The notes under the pieces are model-generated. The model was not told the origin of the DNA. It saw only the letters and a program-made list of their open reading frames with translations, and searched no databases. From Tanypteryx hageni (lineage: Eukaryota; Arthropoda; Insecta; Odonata; Petaluridae), in the NCBI GenBank assembly GCA_028673005.1, contig CM054120.1, positions 57,348,057 through 57,412,056 on the forward strand: 64,000 bases of DNA, given 5' to 3'. Position 1 is the stretch's first letter; every line of letters starts with the position of its first letter. Position numbers and translations under genes: made by a program. Of the stretch, positions 1-12,044 are shown piece after piece.

Positions 1-129
1 ACGAATTGCACTTCATTACTAATTTCTCTGCTCATTTCCCAACTTCGTCTAACGGCACGCTTCGCTCGCCTATTTTTAATTAAATTAATTTATATTTCAT
101 TCATGAATTTAATGGATAGTCTTTTGAGT

Positions 130-136
130 TATAAAA
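130..136 (+). promoter_or_regulatory. TATA-like box of the unit gene
   Basis: TATAAAA in the context gagTTATAAAAcacacc, about 390 bp upstream of the start codon. The same box is at 4144, 8160, 12175, 16190 and 22568 in the other copies. A start site about 30 bp downstream would give a 5' UTR exon running to a possible donor, gatg|gtaataag, at about 291, with a leader intron ending at the acceptor before 514. The acceptor is clear. The box, start site and upstream donor are inference. Confidence 0.4.
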
Positions 137-520
137 CACACCTTCACATATTCAAATTTATTTCTTCGTTTCTAATACAGTGGGAGACGATTAATGTGAC
201 AATTACAATAAACAAAATATTCAAAACAAGATCTGCTTTTTGAATTCCGCGGCTGATTGCAATAGACAGTTGATAACCATAACCAGTGATGGTAATAAGG
301 TGCACCTAATGTATTAATGAATCTTCTTTTTACTATATTCGCTTTTTTATAGTTTTAAGTTTTTCGGGCATGCGGAATGTCGTTTTTTGATAATATATTC
401 TAATAGGAATATTTGTCTTTTGGTCTGTATTTTATTGTATTATGTAGATGCTTTTTAATGATACTTCTAAATGTTTGATTTTATCAATTGGATATTTTTT
501 TCTGAAATTTTAGTATCGTC

Positions 521-1540
521 ATGGATAAACAACATAAATCCAAGTGCAATGGTGTACCACTAAAAGGAGCACCACAGCGCAATCCGCACAACGAAAAGGC
601 AGTGGACAATAAACCAGACAAAAAGAATCCGAATCACTTACCCGCAGAGGGGAAAGGTATGTAGAAATTGAGAATAAGGAAATATACTGCCTTGACCGAG
701 ATCAAACTCGTGTGATCCGCTTGTGTTATTGGTATACTATGACTGAACTATCGTGGAGAACGAAGTGAGTCGACGACTTAAAAGTATTCAAATATTAGCT
801 CGAAAAGCTCCTGTTAAAAACATTTATTGCGAAAAAATTCCTAAAATGATAATTTGCTTTTTAAGATATCAGAATCAACAATTCTTGCAGAACATTCAAC
901 GTTTGCCGAGTCTCCTAAGAGACCCGGCGCGACGTGCGGGACAGCCGGGCGGACACCCGGGCAGTCCAAATCTCGGGGTCGCTATCACGATCATATACCT
1001 TTGCATTACTTGCAAGTGAACAAATATTGGATACCAATTTTCATCGCGGAACAGGCTATAATCCCGATATCATTCCCTTTATTGTTATTTTCAGTAGTTT
1101 TTACAGACTGTATAATCAATTATCATATACTCATATCTCAAAAAAAATTTACGGAGGGAGGCGATGAAGTGTTATCTCTCCCGGGGACACAATATTCCTC
1201 GAGTTGCACGTGTTCTAGAATTACAAAACGCTGATTTAGTTTTGAATTTATTTCTATAGGCATCATTACTGGATTAAAATATTTTAATTGAATACCAATC
1301 GTGATGCATGACAATAAAGAAGTTGAAATCACTTTATGGTCCTTGGAATCATTTGTTGAAATCCAACCATAGGCTCTATTAATCATTAATTAAAGAGTTT
1401 ATATGAAGTTTTTTGTAACGCTATGTGCCATATATCTATTTCTATACTTAAATTTTTCTTTATCTTTTTGTTGTGCAGATATCAAGCAGCCAGAGGTGGC
1501 CAAGGAGGTCAAAGCAAAACAACCTCTAACCCGCAAATGA
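521..1540 (+). CDS. 65-aa lysine-rich small protein, array copy 1 (two coding exons)
   Basis: Coding exons are 521-656 and 1479-1540. The ATG lies 7 nt after a pyrimidine-rich acceptor (ag at 512-513), with G at -3 and G at +4. The first exon ends in a split codon at aaag|gtatgt. The second begins after ttgttgtgcag and completes codon 46 as Asp, then runs in frame to TGA. The product is 65 residues with 14 Lys, 2 Arg, 8 Pro, 6 Asn, one Cys (residue 9), and no Phe, Tyr or Trp. Net charge is about +8. There is no signal peptide, membrane segment or recognisable domain, so it is probably disordered and cytosolic or nuclear. I do not recognise the family; a small basic chromatin-associated protein or a hydrophilin-like protein are guesses only. 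Intron retention would stop two codons after the donor in this copy. Confidence 0.75.
905..983 (+). other. GC-rich patch inside the coding-gene intron
   Basis: A compact stretch of about 80 bp rich in C, G and CpG, inside an intron that is otherwise strongly AT-rich. It contains a short hairpin (GTCTC-ctaa-GAGAC) followed by CCGGG/CCCGG inverted pairs. It is present in all six copies (for example 23342-23417 in copy 6) and the hairpin arms are kept where the loop changes. It could be an intronic regulatory element or RNA structure, or an old insertion. No splice-site pair makes it a convincing exon. Confidence 0.45.
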
Positions 1541-1604
1541 AGCTACTGCTCCAATAATGAAGCTCTTATAAAGGTTCCCTGATGTGTTTACAGTAAAAAA
1601 GTTA

Positions 1605-1610
1605 AATAAA
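1605..1610 (+). promoter_or_regulatory. poly(A) signal of the unit gene
   Basis: AATAAA 65 bp after the stop codon at 1540, in the context gttAAATAAAAggttttt, followed by a T-rich stretch. The same hexamer is at 5619, 9635, 13650, 17664 and 24042 in the other copies. It supports the terminal exon being the true 3' end of a transcribed gene. Confidence 0.6.
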
Positions 1611-3136
1611 AGGTTTTTAAACAGTTATAAGCTCTTTTCTTATTTAAATCTAGTAAATTCGATCGATAATACTTATAACGCGCGAAAATATTTACTCGCG
1701 GTCTTCGGCGTATTTTTATATGCATCATAAATGGAAATATTAACATCGAAGTTAGTTGAAATTTGAATTTAAAACGTCTATAAGAATCTTATATCTGCTA
1801 TTGATAGCTTCCGATTTATTTATAACTGAATATGAGTGTCAGTTTCTGGGTCAATATACTTGGAGACTTTACCGAATATTGTAAAAAGGCTTTCGTATAA
1901 ATTCTCATGGCGAACGATGAATATATCTACATTTCTCAATTGAAAAAAGATATAAAGTATAAAATTTTTATAATCTGAATGTCGGTATGCATGCAACGCC
2001 TCCGTGTTCAATAAGCAAATACTTTTTTCCATATATAAATGACGGCAGAATACCAGCCGCTTTATCGGGAGAAGTATACCGAGGAAACCGGTTGATTGGA
2101 AGTATCCCGTTTTAGGTAAAAAGCTTAAAAGGTAAATCGAAATAATAATAATAGGCGAATATATCTTACATTCTCAAACTAAGATAATCTGATGTGGCAA
2201 CCACATGAGCCGCTTTTGGGTGTTTCCCTGATTTGTAGTCATTCCTACGCTTGGTTAAGTCGCACTGAGAACGGGGTACATATTCTCACCCAATTGTTTT
2301 CATACCCTTCTCCTTCAGTATTTCCTCATCCCTTACATTATGCATTGGTGACGTCGAAATAGAACAGTTTACCCTCATTAGTTCAAATACGTCCATCGTG
2401 TGGAAACTTTATTCGAGTAGTGTGCGTCTTTCAGAGTTTAACCTTAAATTCCACTATACCATGTAATCACAGTAACACTACTACGTATTGAAAATTCACC
2501 CCAGTGAGTTTAGTCTAATTTCATTCATATAAAATCTAATTATCATTTTTAAATAAAATACATTGCCATTAATATTACATTTTTATTTATTCAAATACAT
2601 CTGAAAAACGCGATAAAATTCAAAATAACTCATATTTGGTCTATTATACTACAAAAGACATAGTTAAGTGAGAAATACTAAAATAGCATTATAAGTTACG
2701 TGCAATTGTTACAAATTGTGCTTCTATGATGGCCACATATCAAATTGATGCAGATGGATCATCTGTTGCTGAATTTTTTATCTGCATTTCGTGGCCAAAG
2801 CTTACATCTTCCTTGTTTGGCAGCCTGTGAATGGCCTACTTTTATAGTACTGACCAAAGATACCGACCTTTCATTTAGTAGACAGGTTTTAACTACCCCT
2901 TCCCTATAACTACGATATATTACTTAGGGCATTATTTTGTTTTCAAAATCATATATTATGCATATTAAAATTTGACCTTTGGTAAAAAATATTACGCTAA
3001 CACTACAATCTGTGAAAATTCACCCTAAGGGATTGCATTTTGGATATTTGCTGAAAAAAAAAATAAAAAGAAAACTTCAGAAAGGTAAATCTTGGCCTAA
3101 ACTGAGAATACTTAAAATCAGAACTGCGGGAAGCAT

Positions 3137-3313
3137 TGTGAGGGGAGGTATGGAAGAGGAAGCTGAGAGAAGGAGGGGGAAGAGAGGAATGATGGAGGGA
3201 GAGAGGAAGAATGGAGGGAAAGATATAGAATGGAAGTCGTTGGGGAGGAAGGTTGGAAAGGGGATGAAGGAGGGAGAGAGGATTGGCGGAAGGAAAGTGG
3301 AGAAAAGTAGGGT
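3137..3313 (+). repeat. polypurine tract of the array spacer
   Basis: About 175 bp of almost pure A and G on the plus strand (gagggga, agaggagg, gaaagga motifs). It recurs at about 7151-7327, 11166-11342, 15181-15357 and, shortened by a deletion, at 19196-19349. Copy 6 is truncated before it. Such homopurine tracts can form triplex DNA, and their repetitive nature may promote slippage. The open frames through it, rich in Glu, Gly, Arg and Lys, are by-products of composition. Confidence 0.8.
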
Positions 3314-4013
3314 TGAGGGAATCTTCAGATAGTTATGAGTGTTTCCCTAAGCACTAGTGTGCAGTGTCGACTTACCCGCAGATTATTATCACGTCTTTGG
3401 AATCTAAAAGGTTTGTCACATTTTTTCCTAGTAGAAAGTGCAATATTTCTCTCGCAATAATATCTGATCATTTTTCCATTGCGTCTATTTCCTGAGAGCG
3501 ATAAGAGATCGACGTATCTGTCCTGTTTACGGCATAGAGAAAAGTTTGGCTTCGGTTCTAGTACAGGTTCCACAATGATTCTTTGTCGCGGCGAATCGTA
3601 CTTTTTCTTCCGCACTTACACTGGCTGATAAGGAACAAATATATATACAATTTAAATAGCAAGTTTACTTTGATTATTCGCGCATTCAATAGTAGACAAT
3701 ATAGAGTGAAATCCCCATAACAACGAATACCCTTAGGGGGGAATTTATGGCGAAGAGATGTATTTAAGCTTCTCGTTGTAAAATTTCCTAGAACGCGTCC
3801 AATTAAATAAGTGCGTACTCCGATGTTTGATACGCGATTCATTAAACTTAAAGATTATATTAACTCGCAATAAGGTGGTATCGGTTCTTTGGCATAATAT
3901 TATAAAGTTGTATTCAAAATTATGAATTGGTACTTGTAGGAATTATAGCATTTTCGACGCTGTGAAATGATTTACGCTACTCCAACAAGTTCGATAATGA
4001 GAGATATAGCAGT

Positions 4014-7000
4014 ACGAATTGCACTTCATTACTAGTTTCTCTGCTCATTATCCCAACTTCGTCTAACGGCACGCTTCGCTCGCCCATTTTTTATTAAATT
4101 AATTTATATTTCATTCATGAATTAAATGGATAGGCTTTTGAGTTATAAAACACACCTTCACATATTCAAATTTATTTCTTCGTTTCTAATACAGTGGGAG
4201 ACGATTAATGTGACAATTACAATAAACAAAATATTCAAAACAAGATCTGCTTTTTGAATTCCGCGGCTGATTGCAATAGACAGTTGATAACCATAACCAG
4301 TGATGGTAATAAGGTGCACCTAATGTATTAATGAATCTTCTTTTTACTATATTCGCTTTTTTATAGTTTTAAGTTTTTCGGGCATGCGGAATGTCGTTTT
4401 TTGATAAAATATTCTAAAATGAATATTTGTCTATTGGTCTGTATTTTATTGTATTATGTAGATGCTTTTTAATGATACTTCTAAATGTTTGATTTTATCA
4501 ATTGGATATTTTTTTCTGAAATTTTAGTATCGTCATGGATAAACAACATAAATCCAAGTGCAATGGTGTACCACTAAAAGGAGCACCACAGCGCAATCCG
4601 CACAACGAAAAGGCAGTGGACAATAAACCAGACAAAAAGAATCCGAATCACTTACCCGCAGAGGGGAAAGGTATGTAGAAATTGAGAATAAGGAAATATA
4701 CTGCCTTGACCGAGATCAAACTCGTGTGATCCGCTTGTGTTATTGGTATACTATGACTGAACTATCGTGGAGAACGAAGTGAGTCGACGACTTAAAAGTA
4801 TTCAAATATTAGCTCGAAAAGCTCCTGTTAAAAACATTTATTGCGAAAAAATTCCTAAAATGATAATTTGCTTTTTAAGATATCAGAATCAACAATTCTT
4901 GCAGAACATTCAACGTTTGCCGAGTCTCCTAAGAGACCCGGCGCGACGTGCGGGACAGCCGGGCGGACACCCGGGCAGTCCAAATCTCGGGGTCGCTATC
5001 ACGATCATATACCTTTGCATTACTTGCAAGTGAACAAATATTGGATACCAATTTTCATCGCGGAACAGGCTATAATCCCGATATCATTCCCTTTATTGTT
5101 ATTTTCAGTAGTTTTTACAGACTGTATAATCAATTATCATATACTCATATCTCAAAAAAAATTTACGGAGGGAGGCGATGAAGTGTTATCTCTCCCGGGG
5201 ACACAATATTCCTCGAGTTGCACGTGTTCTAGAATTACAAAACGCTGATTTAGTTTTGAATTTATTTCTATAGGCATCATTACTGGATTAAAATATTTTA
5301 ATTGAATACCAATCGTGATGCATGACAATAAAGAAGTTGAAATCACTTTATGGTCCTTGGAATCATTTGTTGAAATCCAACCATAGGCTCTATTAATCAT
5401 TAATTAAAGAGTTTATATGAAGTTTTTTGTAACGCTATGTGCCATATATCTATTTCTATACTTAAATTTTTCTTTATCTTTTTGTTGTGCAGATATCAAG
5501 CAGCCAGAGGTGGCCAAGGAGGTCAAAGCAAAACAACCTCTAACCCGCAAATGAAGCTACTGCTCCAATAAGGAAGCTCTTATAAAGGTTCCCTGATGTG
5601 TTTACAGTAAAAAAGTTAAATAAAAGGTTTTTAAACAGTTATAAGCTCTTTTCTTATTTAAATCTAGTAAATTCGATCGATAATACTTATAACGCGCGAA
5701 AATATTTACTCGCGGTCTTCGGCGTATTTTTATATGCATCATAAATGGAAATATTAACATCGAAGTTAGTTGAAATTTGAATTTAAAACGTCTATAAGAA
5801 TCTTATATCTGCTATTGATAGCTTCCGATTTATTTATAACTGACTATGAGTGTCAGTTTCTGGGTCAATATACTTGGAGACTTTACCGAATATTGTAAAA
5901 AGGCTTTCGTATAAATTCTCATGGCGAACGATGAATATATCTACATTTCTCAATTGAAAAAAGATATAAAGTATAAAATTTTTATAATCTGAATGTCGGT
6001 ATGCATGCAACGCCTCCGTGTTCAATAAGCAAATACTTTTTTCCATATATAAATGACGGCAGAATACCAGCCGCTTTATCGGGAGAAGTATACCGAGGAA
6101 ACCGGTTGATTGGAAGTATCCCGTTTTAGGTAAAAAGCTTAAAAGGTAAATCGAAATAATAATAATAGGCGAATATATCTTACATTCTCAAACTAAGATA
6201 ATCTGATGTGGCAACCACATGAGCCGCTTTTGGGTGTTTCCCTGATTTGTAGTCATTCCTACGCTTGGTTAAGTCGCACTGAGAACGGGGTACATATTCT
6301 CACCCAATTGTTTTCATACCCTTCTCCTTCAGTATTTCCTCCTCCCTTACATTATGCATTGGTGACGTCGAAATAGAACAGTTTACCCTCATTAGTTCAA
6401 ATACGTCCATCGTGTGGAAACTTGATTCGAGTAGTGTGCGTCTTTCAGAGTTTAACCTTAAATTCCACTATACCATGTAATCACAGTAACACTACTACGT
6501 ATTGAAAATTCACCCCAGTGAGTTTAGTCTAATTTCATTCATATAAAATCTAATTATCATTTTTAAATAAAATACATTGCCATTAATATTACATTTTTAT
6601 TTATTCAAATACATCTGAAAAACGCGATAAAATTCAAAATAACTCATATTTGGTCTATTATACTACAAAAGACATAGTTAAGTGAGAAATACTAAAATAG
6701 CATTATAAGTTACGTGCAATTGTTACAAATTGTGCTTCTATGATGGCCACATATCAAATTGATGCAGATGGATCATCTGTTGCTGAATTTTTTATCTGCA
6801 TTTCGTGGCCAAAGCTTACATCTTCCTTGTTTGGCAGCCTGTGAATGGCCTACTTTTATAGTACTGACCAAAGATACCGACCTTTCATTTAGTAGACAGG
6901 TTTTAACTACCCCTTCCCTATAACTACGATATATTACTTAGGGCATTATTTTGTTTTCAAAATCATATATTATGCATATTAAAATTTGACCTTTGGTAAA

Positions 7001-8029
7001 AAATATTACGCTAACACTACAATCTGTGAAAATTCACCCTAAGGGATTGCATTTTGGATATTTGCTGAAAAAAAAAATAAAAAGAAAACTTCAGAAAGGT
7101 AAATCTTGGCCTAAACTGAGAATACTTAAAATCAGAACTGCGGGAAGCATTGTGAGGGGAGGTATGGAAGAGGAAGCTGAGAGAAGGAGGGGGAAGAGAG
7201 GAATGATGGAGGGAGAGAGGAAGAATGGAGGGAAAGATATAGAATGGAAGTCGTTGGGGAGGAAGGTTGGAAAGGGGATGAAGGAGGGAGAGAGGATTGG
7301 CGGAAGGAAAGTGGAGAAAAGTAGGGTTGAGGGAATCTTCAGATAGTTATGAGTGTTTCCCTAAGCACTAGTGTGCAGTGTCGACTTACCCGCAGATTAT
7401 TATCACGTCTTTGGAATCTAAAAGGTTTGTCACATTTTTTCCTAGTAGAAAGTGCAATATTTCTCTCGCAATAATATCTGATCATTTTTCCATTGCGTCT
7501 ATTTCCTGAGAGCGAAAAGAGATCGACGTATCTGTCCTGTTTACGGCATAGAGAAAAGTTTGGCTTCGGTTCTAGTACAGGTTCCACAATGATTCTTTGT
7601 CGCGGCGAATCGTACTTTTTCTTCCGCACTTACACTGGCTGATAAGGAACAAATATATATACAATTTAAATATCAAGTTTACTTTGATTATTCGCGCATT
7701 CAATAGTAGACTTAATATAGAGTGAAATCCCCATAACAACGAATACCCTTAGGGGGGAATTTATGGCGAAGAGATGTATTTAAGCTTCTCGTTGTAAAAT
7801 TTCCTAGAACGCGTCCAATTAAATAAGTGCGTACTCCGATGTTTGATACGCGATTCATTAAACTTAAAGATTATATTAACTCGCAATAAGGTGGTATCGG
7901 TTCTTTGGCATAATATTATAAAGTTGTATTCAAAATTATGAATTGGTACTTGTAGGAATTATAGCATTTTCGACGCTGTGAAATGATTTACGCTACTCCA
8001 ACAAGTTCGATAATGAGAGATATAGCAGT
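4014..8029 (+). repeat. 4.0-kb tandem unit, copy 2
   Basis: Full unit. Its first part matches copy 3 better than copy 1: at 4399-4440 both read aaaatattctaaaatg where copies 1, 4, 5 and 6 read the aataggaat form. Private changes include aacttgattcgag near 6420. Confidence 0.95.
4535..5554 (+). CDS. 65-aa lysine-rich small protein, array copy 2
   Basis: Coding exons are 4535-4670 and 5493-5554, with the same acceptor, GTATGT donor and phase-1 junction as copy 1. The predicted protein is identical to copies 1 and 3. In the 3' UTR, the second base after ccaata differs from copy 1 (aagg against aatg), outside the reading frame. AATAAA is at 5619. No frameshift or stop is present, so this copy could be functional. 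Confidence 0.75.
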
Positions 8030-11000
8030 ACGAATTGCACTTCATTACTAGTTTCTCTGCTCATTATCCCAACTTCGTCTAACGGCACGCTTCGCTCGCC
8101 CATTTTTTATTAAATTAATTTATATTTCATTCATGAATTAAATGGATAGGCTTTTGAGTTATAAAACACACCTTCACATATTCAAATTTATTTCTTCGTT
8201 TCTAATACAGTGGGAGACGATTAATGTGACAATTACAATAAACAAAATATTCAAAACAAGATCTGCTTTTTGAATTCCGCGGCTGATTGCAATAGACAGT
8301 TGATAACCATAACCAGTGATGGTAATAAGGTGCACCTAATGTATTAATGAATCTTCTTTTTACTATATTCGCTTTTTTATAGTTTTAAGTTTTTCGGGCA
8401 TGCGGAATGTCGTTTTTTGATAAAATATTCTAAAATGAATATTTGTCTATTGGTCTGTATTTTATTGTATTATGTAGATGCTTTTTAATGATACTTCTAA
8501 ATGTTTGATTTTATCAATTGGATATTTTTTTCTGAAATTTTAGTATCGTCATGGATAAACAACATAAATCCAAGTGCAATGGTGTACCACTAAAAGGAGC
8601 ACCACAGCGCAATCCGCACAACGAAAAGGCAGTGGACAATAAACCAGACAAAAAGAATCCGAATCACTTACCCGCAGAGGGGAAAGGTATGTAGAAATTG
8701 AGAATAAGGAAATATACTGCCTTGACCGAGATCAAACTCGTGTGATCCGCTTGTGTTATTGGTATACTATGACTGAACTATCGTGGAGAACGAAGTGAGT
8801 CGACGACTTAAAAGTATTCAAATATTAGCTCGAAAAGCTCCTGTTAAAAACATTTATTGCGAAAAAATTCCTAAAATGATAATTTGCTTTTTAAGATATC
8901 AGAATCAACAATTCTTGCAGAACATTCAACGTTTGCCGAGTCTCCTAAGAGACCCGGCGCGACGTGCGGGACAGCCGGGCGGACACCCGGGCAGTCCAAA
9001 TCTCGGGGTCGCTATCACGATCATATACCTTTGCATTACTTGCAAGTGAACAAATATTGGATACCAATTTTCATCGCGGAACAGGCTATAATCCCGATAT
9101 CATTCCCTTTATTGTTATTTTCAGTAGTTTTTACAGACTGTATAATCAATTATCATATACTCATATCTCAAAAAAAATTTACGGAGGGAGGCGATGAAGT
9201 GTTATCTCTCCCGGGGACACAATATTCCTCGAGTTGCACGTGTTCTAGAATTACAAAACGCTGATTTAGTTTTGAATTTATTTCTATAGGCATCATTACT
9301 GGATTAAAATATTTTAATTGAATACCAATCGTGATGCATGACAATAAAGAAGTTGAAATCACTTTATGGTCCTTGGAATCATTTGTTGAAATCCAACCAT
9401 AGGCTCTATTAATCATTAATTAAAGAGTTTATATGAAGTTTTTTGTAACGCTATGTGCCATATATCTATTTCTATACTTAAATTTTTCTTTATCTTTTTG
9501 TTGTGCAGATATCAAGCAGCCAGAGGTGGCCAAGGAGGTCAAAGCAAAACAACCTCTAACCCGCAAATGAAGCTACTGCTCCAATAAGGAAGCTCTTATA
9601 AAGGTTCCCTGATGTGTTTACAGTAAAAAAGTTAAATAAAAGGTTTTTAAACAGTTATAAGCTCTTTTCTTATTTAAATCTAGTAAATTCGATCGATAAT
9701 ACTTATAACGCGCGAAAATATTTACTCGCGGTCTTCGGCGTATTTTTATATGCATCATAAATGGAAATATTAACATCGAAGTTAGTTGAAATTTGAATTT
9801 AAAACGTCTATAAGAATCTTATATCTGCTATTGATAGCTTCCGATTTATTTATAACTGACTATGAGTGTCAGTTTCTGGGTCAATATACTTGGAGACTTT
9901 ACCGAATATTGTAAAAAGGCTTTCGTATAAATTCTCATGGCGAACGATGAATATATCTACATTTCTCAATTGAAAAAAGATATAAAGTATAAAATTTTTA
10001 TAATCTGAATGTCGGTATGCATGCAACGCCTCCGTGTTCAATAAGCAAATACTTTTTTCCATATATAAATGACGGCAGAATACCAGCCGCTTTATCGGGA
10101 GAAGTATACCGAGGAAACCGGTTGATTGGAAGTATCCCGTTTTAGGTAAAAAGCTTAAAAGGTAAATCGAAATAATAATAATAGGCGAATATATCTTACA
10201 TTCTCAAACTAAGATAATCTGATGTGGCAACCACATGAGCCGCTTTTGGGTGTTTCCCTGATTTGTAGTCATTCCTACGCTTGGTTAAGTCGCAATGAGA
10301 ACGGGGTACATATTCTCACCCAATTGTTTTCATACCCTTCTCCTTCAGTATTTCCTCCTCCCTTACATTATGCATTGGTGACGTCGAAATAGAACAGTTT
10401 ACCCTCATTAGTTCAAATACGTCCATCGTGTGGAAACTTTATTCGAGTAGTGTGCGTCTTTCAGAGTTTAACCTTAAATTCCACTATACCATGTAATCAC
10501 AGTAACACTACTACGTATTGAAAATTCACCCCAGTGAGTTTAGTCTAATTTCATTCATATAAAATCTAATTATCATTTTTAAATAAAATACATTGCCATT
10601 AATATTACATTTTTATTTATTCAAATACATCTGAAAAACGCGATAAAATTCAAAATAACTCATATTTGGTCTATTATACTACAAAAGACATAGTTAAGTG
10701 AGAAATACTAAAATAGCATTATAAGTTACGTGCAATTGTTACAAATTGTGCTTCTATGATGGCCACATATGAAATTGATGTAGATGGATCATCTGTTGCT
10801 GAATTTTTTATCTGCATTTCGTGGCCAAAGCTTACATCTTCCTTGTTTGGCAGCCTGTGAATGGCCTACATTTATAGTACTGACCAAAGATACCGACCTT
10901 TCATTTAGTAGACAGGTTTTAACTACCCCTTCCCTATAACTACGATATATTACTTAGGGCATTATTTTGTTTTCAAAATCATATATTATGCATATTAAAA

Positions 11001-12044
11001 TTTGACCTTTGGTAAAAAATATTACGCTAACACTACAATCTGTGAAAATTCACCCTAAGGGATTGCATTTTGGATATTTGCTGAAAAAAAAATAAAAAGA
11101 AAACTTCAGAAAGGTAAATCTTGGCCTAAACTGAGAATACTTAAAATCAGAACTGCGGGAAGCATTGTGAGGGGAGGTATGGAAGAGGAAGCTGAGAGAA
11201 GGAGGGGGAAGAGAGGAATGATGGAGGGAGAGAGGAAGAATGGAGGGAAAGATATAGAATGGAAGTCGTTGGGGAGGAAGGTTGGAAAGGGGATGAAGGA
11301 GGGAGAGAGGATTGGCGGAAGGAAAGTGGAGAAAAGTAGGGTTGAGGGAATCTTCAGATAGTTATGAGTGTTTCCCTAAGCACTAGTGTGCAGTGTCGAC
11401 TTACCCGCAGATTATTATCACGTCTTTGGAATCTAAAAGGTTTGTCACATTTTTTCCTAGTAGAAAGTGCAATATTTCTCTCGCAATAATATCTGATCAT
11501 TTTTCCATTGCGTCTATTTCCTGAGAGCGAAAAGAGATCGACGTATCTGTCCTGTTTACGGCATAGAGAAAAGTTTGGCTTCGGTTCTAGTACAGGTTCC
11601 ACAATGATTCTTTGTCGCGGTGAATCGTACTTTTTCTTCCGCACTTACACTGGCTGATAAGGAACAAATATATATACAATTTAAATAGCAAGTTTACTTT
11701 GATTATTCGCGCATTCAATAGTAGAGTTAATATAGAGTGAAATCCCCATAACAACGAATACCCTTAGGGGGGAATTTATGGCGAAGAGATGTATTTAAGC
11801 TTCTCGTTGTAAAATTTCCTAGAACGCGTCCAATTAAATAAGTGCGTACTCCGATGTTTGATACGCGATTCATTAAACTTAAAGATTATATTAACTCGCA
11901 ATAAGGTGGGATCGGTTCTTTGGCATAATATTATAAAGTTGTATTCAAAATTATGAATTGGTACTTGTAGGAATTATAGCATTTTCGACGCTGTGAAATG
12001 ATTTACGCTACTCCAACAAGTTCGATAATGAGAGATTTAGCAGT
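8030..12044 (+). repeat. 4.0-kb tandem unit, copy 3
   Basis: Full unit and a mosaic. Its head carries the variants of copy 2, while its tail carries those of copy 4: cgcaatgag at 10291, catatgaaattgatgtag at about 10766, an 8-A run instead of 9 at about 11085, and agatttagcag at the end. This is expected if unequal crossing-over broke inside the unit. Confidence 0.95.
8551..9570 (+). CDS. 65-aa lysine-rich small protein, array copy 3
   Basis: Coding exons are 8551-8686 and 9509-9570. The protein is identical to copies 1 and 2. Both splice sites are intact, the stop is TGA at 9568-9570, and AATAAA follows at 9635. The intron is essentially that of copy 2. Confidence 0.75.

Larger units (their letters stand above)
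1..4013 (+). repeat. 4.0-kb tandem unit, copy 1
   Basis: First visible unit of the tandem array. Unit phase is set here by the motif acgaattgcacttcatta, which recurs at 4014, 8030, 12045, 16060 and 22438, giving periods of 4013, 4016, 4015 and 4015, then 6378 where a transposon is inserted. Layout within the unit: a TATA-like box (about phase 130), a putative 5' UTR exon, a first coding exon (521-656), an intron with a GC-rich patch, a terminal exon (1479-1540), AATAAA (1605), then about 2.4 kb of AT-rich spacer with a polypurine tract. Neighbouring units differ only at scattered single bases and short indels. Position 1 already lies in the unit, so the array probably extends left of the window. 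Confidence 0.95.

Noticed and set aside
753..1386. Several overlapping open frames in the intron of each unit
   Set aside because: They lie between proven-looking splice sites, overlap each other in different frames and change in copies 5 and 6.
1820..2032. A 70-codon minus-strand open frame repeated in each unit (extended to 154 codons in copy 6)
   Set aside because: Changes between copies in this frame are mostly amino-acid altering (for example ESLFTIFGKVSK against ESLYTIFGKDSM), and near-identity of units keeps any frame open. No motif was seen.
2979..3332. Plus-strand frame rich in Glu, Gly, Arg and Lys
   Set aside because: Product of the polypurine tract; it is shortened or broken by indels in copies 3-5.
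3325..3615. A 96-codon minus-strand open frame in each full unit
   Set aside because: Copy 5 carries many non-synonymous differences across it. There is no domain or splice context. Likely chance.
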